Under the pieces are notes generated by a model. It saw only the letters and a program-made list of their open reading frames with translations. It was not told the DNA's origin and searched no databases. A stretch of DNA of 64,000 nucleotides from HGM10766 sp900757295 (GTDB lineage Bacteria > Bacillota_I > Bacilli_A > RF39 > UBA660), in the NCBI GenBank assembly GCA_025992315.1, contig DAJPHG010000001.1, positions 744,001 to 808,000 of the forward strand, written 5' to 3'. Shown one piece after another: positions 60,703 through 64,000 of the stretch. The translations under genes were made by a program, and so were the position numbers. Positions within the stretch are counted from its first letter, which is position 1. Every line of letters begins with the position of its first letter.

Positions 60703-61671
60703 ATGAACGATAAAGCAATTAAAGAATGGTTTGATAGTTTATTGTTTTTTGGTAAAAAAACATTTGTATTAGATGAAATAGAAAACTTAATAAGCTTAGT
60801 AAGTCAAATTAATAAAACATATATTAAAATTGATAATTATCAATATGAAGAAAATTTTAGCAGTATTACAAAAGATGAAATGCTTAATATAGTTCAAACA
60901 TTTCTGAATAAATATTCTATTAATATTGATGTTTATAAATTATTAGAAAATAATATTTTAAAAATAAAAGATAGTGAGCAGATAGCATACTATAATGGAT
61001 TAACATATATGGATAGTTCTAATCAATATAAAATAACTATAAATTTTACAGGAAGTATATTTGATTGTGGAGTACTAGTTCATGAAATTATGCATTATAT
61101 TAATAGATCAGATATTTATGAAGAAATTTTAACTGAAAGAAATTTTACCAATATGCTTTTAACAGAATCAATTTCGTATGCGATGGAAATAATATTTTAT
61201 GAAGATTTAGAAAATTCTATTTATCAAATTGATCAAAAAATATATAAATTGGGGTATGGTAAAACTATTGAAGGATATTGTAATAATATAATTGATATTT
61301 ATAAGATTATTTTAATTTATAAAAAAACTAATGGTCTAAAACTAGAAAACTATCAGCAAATTTATAAAGATAACAATTATGATTCTACTATTTTTAAATT
61401 TCAATTTTATCTGCTTAATAAAGGATTTATTTTGAAAGATACTAGTTATATCATAGGACTTTCTTTAGCTATTTATATGTTTGTGAACTATCAAAAAGAT
61501 AATAGCTTTATTAATAATATAATTGAGTTTAATAATACAATTAATAATAATAATAATTTTAAAGATTCTTTAAAAGCAATTGGCATTAATGATTTAAGAA
61601 TAGTAAAGGAAACTCTAGATGAGTTTTTAATGGAATTAGATAGTATTTATTTAAAAAAACTAATTAAGTAA
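60703..61671 (+). CDS. putative HExxH metallopeptidase-like protein
   Basis: 322 residues, mostly helical, no signal peptide. H-E-I-M-H at 127-131 preceded by G-V-L-V, and E155 in T-E-S about 24 residues later, fits a gluzincin zinc site. The N-terminal 110 and C-terminal half have no recognised motif. Cytoplasmic location expected. No known family assigned with confidence; the pairing with the HAD-like gene is the only context. Confidence 0.55.
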   Translation: MNDKAIKEWFDSLLFFGKKTFVLDEIENLISLVSQINKTYIKIDNYQYEENFSSITKDEMLNIVQTFLNKYSINIDVYKLLENNILKIKDSEQIAYYNGLTYMDSSNQYKITINFTGSIFDCGVLVHEIMHYINRSDIYEEILTERNFTNMLLTESISYAMEIIFYEDLENSIYQIDQKIYKLGYGKTIEGYCNNIIDIYKIILIYKKTNGLKLENYQQIYKDNNYDSTIFKFQFYLLNKGFILKDTSYIIGLSLAIYMFVNYQKDNSFINNIIEFNNTINNNNNFKDSLKAIGINDLRIVKETLDEFLMELDSIYLKKLIK

Positions 61672-61682
61672 TTAGTCAAATG

Positions 61683-61711
61683 TTGTCTAATTATTAAAAA
61701 TAATTTATAAT
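61683..61711 (+). promoter_or_regulatory. sigma-A promoter of the polysaccharide-export locus
   Basis: TTGTCT (61683-61688), 17 bases, TATAAT (61706-61711). Confidence 0.75.
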
Positions 61712-61746
61712 AATTATAGTTAGAATTATAGAAAGAAGTTGCATTT

Positions 61747-62523
61747 ATGAAAGTAGGAATTGTTGGATTAGGTCATGTAGGTAGTGCTATGCTTGAATTA
61801 TTTAAAGATGCTACAGTATATGATAAGTATAAAAAAATAGGAAGCATAGAAGAAATAAATAAATGTGATGTAGCATTTATTTGTGTTCCAACACCAGCGA
61901 ATGATGATGGTTCTTGTGATGTTTCAACTGTAGATGATATATTAAATAAAGTTAATACTGATTTAATTATTTTAAGATCTACTGTTCCTATATTTTATAC
62001 GGAAACAAAAGTTAAAGAATTAAATAAAAAAATAGTTTTTCAGCCTGAATATTATGGTGAAACTGTTGATCATCCATTTGCTAAATTACAAGATAGAAAA
62101 TGGCTTACTTTGGGAGGAGAAGAGGAAGCTGTAAATAAAGCAATTGAAGTTTATCAAACTGTTTATAATTCTAATATTCAAATTATTCAAGTGAAATCAA
62201 GAGAAGCAGAGCTTGCTAAATATATGGAAAATTCTTTTTTGGCAACTAAAGTAACATTTTGTAATGAATTTTATGATATAGCAGAGAAATTAGATATTAA
62301 TTATAATAAGGTAAGAGAAGCTTTTGCAATAGATCCGCGTATTGGTTATTCGCATACATTCGTTTATAAAAATAATAGAGGATATAAAGGATCATGTTTG
62401 CCAAAGGATATTTCTTCGATAAGATATCAAGCTAAGCAAAATAATATTGATACAACTTTGTTAAATGCTGTAGTAAATAAGAATAAAACTTATGAGGAAA
62501 TAAATGAAAAACATTATAAATGA
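61747..62523 (+). CDS. UDP-glucose/GDP-mannose 6-dehydrogenase family, short form
   Basis: 258 residues. NAD fold V-G-I-V-G-L-G-H-V-G (3-12), C-V-P-T-P motif, E-A-E-L-A-K-Y-M-E-N-S-F-L-A-T-K central helix, catalytic Cys in G-S-C-L-P-K-D (about 216-222). The C-terminal UDP-binding domain (about 130-150 residues) is missing, so typical UDP-sugar oxidation is doubtful. Overlaps the ABC permease by 20 bases. Confidence 0.8.
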   Translation: MKVGIVGLGHVGSAMLELFKDATVYDKYKKIGSIEEINKCDVAFICVPTPANDDGSCDVSTVDDILNKVNTDLIILRSTVPIFYTETKVKELNKKIVFQPEYYGETVDHPFAKLQDRKWLTLGGEEEAVNKAIEVYQTVYNSNIQIIQVKSREAELAKYMENSFLATKVTFCNEFYDIAEKLDINYNKVREAFAIDPRIGYSHTFVYKNNRGYKGSCLPKDISSIRYQAKQNNIDTTLLNAVVNKNKTYEEINEKHYK

Positions 62524-63289
62524 TTTTAAGATTTATAAAAATTATATTTTTTACAGTACAAAAAGTAAACTAAAAAGTGAGGTATCAAACTCATATTTAA
62601 ATGCTTTATGGTGGATTTTAAATCCTTTAATATATATGTTAATTTATATATTTATAGTTGAAATTGTTTTTAAAAGAAATGAAATAAACTTTCCTGTATT
62701 TGTTTTTATAGGACTTACTATCTGGAATTATTGTAGTAGATTTTTAAATAGCAGTGTTAAGACTATTATTGATAATAAGACTATTCTTAATAAAACTTAC
62801 TTACCTAAATATATATTATTAATTATTAAATCTTTTACTTTAATATTTCAAATGATTATTTCAATTATTTTAGTGTTTATTTTAATGAGTATTTTTAAAA
62901 TTCATTTAACTATTACAAGTTTTTTATTTCCTCTTATATTGATAGTAATGTATCTGTTTACTTTTGGGATAGGTTTAATATTTATGCATATAGGTGTTTA
63001 TATAAGCGATTTTAAAAATATAATAGAATTATTATTAAAATTTATATTTTATTTTTCAGGAATATTTTATTCAGTAGAAAAAGCTTTACCTAATATATTA
63101 TCTAAATTAATTTTATATTGTAATCCTTTTGCTTTTTTTATAGATTCATCAAGAAAAGTATTAATGTATAATAAAATACCTAATTTGTATGTACTTGCTA
63201 TTTATTTGTTTAGCTCGATTGTAATTGTCTTAATTGGTCTGAAAATAGTTAGTAAAAATGAAAATAAGTATGTTAAGGTGATTATATGA
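62504..63289 (+). CDS. ABC-2 permease for surface polysaccharide/teichoic acid export
   Basis: 261 residues, six helices, Wzm/TagG/RfbA family: start Y-x-x-L-K-S-E-V, L-N-A-L-W-W-I-L-N-P-L, F-V-F-I-G-L-T-I-W-N-Y and N-K-T-Y-L-P-K. Pairs with the ATPase whose start overlaps its stop (ATGA). Moves an undecaprenyl-linked polymer across the membrane; the polymer is not identified. Confidence 0.9.
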   Translation: MKNIINDFKIYKNYIFYSTKSKLKSEVSNSYLNALWWILNPLIYMLIYIFIVEIVFKRNEINFPVFVFIGLTIWNYCSRFLNSSVKTIIDNKTILNKTYLPKYILLIIKSFTLIFQMIISIILVFILMSIFKIHLTITSFLFPLILIVMYLFTFGIGLIFMHIGVYISDFKNIIELLLKFIFYFSGIFYSVEKALPNILSKLILYCNPFAFFIDSSRKVLMYNKIPNLYVLAIYLFSSIVIVLIGLKIVSKNENKYVKVII

Positions 63290-64000
63290 TAGCACTGGAA
63301 GTCAATAATGTAGTTGTAGATTATTATTCAATAAAAAGAAGACAATTAAAAGAAATATTTAAATTAAACAAAAAAGAAAAATTTAGGGCTCTTGACAATA
63401 TATCTTTTAAAGTGAATAAAGGTGAAGTTCTAGGTATAATTGGTCAAAATGGTAGTGGTAAATCTACTTTATTAAAAACAATTGCTAATATTTTTGAACC
63501 AGACTCAGGATCAATAAATTCTTTTGGTAATAAGGTTGGATTATTGTCGTTAGGAGCTGGATTTGACAATAATTTAAGCGGTTATGAAAATATATTTTTA
63601 TCAGGTATGTTATTAGGTTATAACAAAAAATATATTAAATCTATTATAAATGAAATAATTGAATTTAGTGAGTTGAAGGAATTTATTTATAAACCTGTGG
63701 GGACATATTCTTCGGGTATGTATTCAAAACTTTCTTTTGCAATAGCAGCATTTTTAGAAAAAGATATTATTTTAATTGATGAAGTTCTAAGCGTAGGAGA
63801 TATTCATTTTAAAGAAAAAAGCTCAAATAAAATAAAAGAGCTAATTAGTGATAAAGAAAAAACTGTGATTATAGTTTCTCATAGTATTTCAACAGTAAAA
63901 GATTTATGTGATAGAATAATATGGTTAGACGAAGGTAAGATTATGGAACAAGGAGAGCCAAAACAAATTTTAAAAGAATATAAAGAATTTATGAAAGCAA
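63286..64000 (+). CDS. ABC transporter ATPase (Wzt/TagH), 3' truncated by window
   Basis: Open to the window edge, at least 238 residues. Walker A G-Q-N-G-S-G-K-S-T (about 51-59), ABC signature Y-S-S-G-M-Y-S-K-L (about 143-151), Walker B I-I-L-I-D-E-V-L-S-V-G-D, and H-loop S-H. The F-R-A-L-D-N-I-S-F start and S-V-G-D element are typical of polysaccharide-export ATPases. Overlaps the permease by 4 bases. C-terminal substrate domain cannot be judged. Confidence 0.93.
   Translation, partial: MIALEVNNVVVDYYSIKRRQLKEIFKLNKKEKFRALDNISFKVNKGEVLGIIGQNGSGKSTLLKTIANIFEPDSGSINSFGNKVGLLSLGAGFDNNLSGYENIFLSGMLLGYNKKYIKSIINEIIEFSELKEFIYKPVGTYSSGMYSKLSFAIAAFLEKDIILIDEVLSVGDIHFKEKSSNKIKELISDKEKTVIIVSHSISTVKDLCDRIIWLDEGKIMEQGEPKQILKEYKEFMKA

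Noticed and set aside
61672..61705. TAATTAG/CTAATTA inverted repeat as terminator
   Set aside because: Long loop, no T run, and it overlaps the -35 of the next promoter.
1..64000. Mycoplasma-type genetic code (TGA as Trp)
   Set aside because: Several complete genes (for example the ylbL-type protease, cca, dnaD and the ABC permease) end at TGA at the correct family length.
1..64000. CRISPR arrays, prophage or insertion sequences
   Set aside because: No regularly spaced repeats, integrase, capsid or intact transposase was seen; only the short nuclease remnant at about 42 kb.

Overview
The window looks like a chromosomal segment of a very AT-rich, low-GC Gram-positive bacterium of the class Bacilli, probably an uncultured, gut-type, reduced-genome lineage near the Mollicutes. 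Four things point there: the RNase P RNA has the Bacillus (type B) signature; gene order repeatedly matches Bacillus subtilis; Shine-Dalgarno sites are strong; TGA is used as a stop, so the Mycoplasma code is excluded. No tRNA, rRNA, CRISPR array or intact mobile element was seen. The only mobile-element trace is a nuclease/transposase remnant near 42 kb.

Layout. 0-5.3 kb: YlbJ (SpoVV-like), YlbL/SepM-type protease, a hypothetical, MutS. 5.4-8.7 kb: a large repeated-domain surface protein and a membrane-anchored low-complexity protein. 8.8-17 kb: ParE, an ABC1/UbiB kinase, FtsY-YlxM, FemABX, then a T-box controlled LOG-GlyRS operon. 17.1-21.7 kb: a SpoIIB-like SPOR protein, RadC, MreC, MreD, SpoIVFA-like, SpoIVFB, L21 leader, L21, Prp, L27, in the B. 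subtilis order but without mreB and minCD. 21.7-25.5 kb: MgtC, a Trp-rich leader-peptide/attenuator before a CPBP membrane protein, two exported unknowns and a divergent HTH protein. 25.7-30.5 kb: a catalytically degenerate RNase J, CCA transferase, DnaD, Nth, CmpB-like membrane protein. 30.5-36.1 kb: PBP1 and RecU (minus strand), GpsB, RNase P RNA, RodZ, PgsA. 36.1-38.1 kb (minus): CotY/CotZ-like coat protein, VanZ-RDD protein, membrane EIIB-like protein. 38.2-46.3 kb: ThiI, AckA, NrnA-like DHH protein, a three-gene 2-hydroxyacyl-CoA-dehydratase/activase-like set, a diaminopentanoate-dehydrogenase-like enzyme. 46.4-53.4 kb: RecD2, SDR, YnbB-like PLP enzyme, a thioester-domain cell-wall adhesin, PrsA. 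53.5-58 kb: two tiny YjcZ-like membrane peptides, Lon, SpoVID-like and YsxE-like coat proteins. 58-64 kb: MATE-cytidylate-kinase fusion, HAD-like and HExxH proteins, and the start of a surface-polysaccharide export locus.

Taken together the genes describe a walled, sporulation-competent (or recently so) cell. SpoVV, SpoIIB, SpoIVFA/FB, CotZ, SpoVID, YsxE and YjcZ-like peptides all belong to the engulfment, sigma-K and coat stages, and a sigma-K-like promoter lies before the CotZ gene. MreCD, RodZ, GpsB, PBP1, FemX and PrsA supply wall growth. The least explained features are the Trp-rich leader (MWKWLWKWC) inside a long-range hairpin, the split ATP-driven Fe-S activase set, the MATE-kinase fusion and the HAD/metallopeptidase pair.
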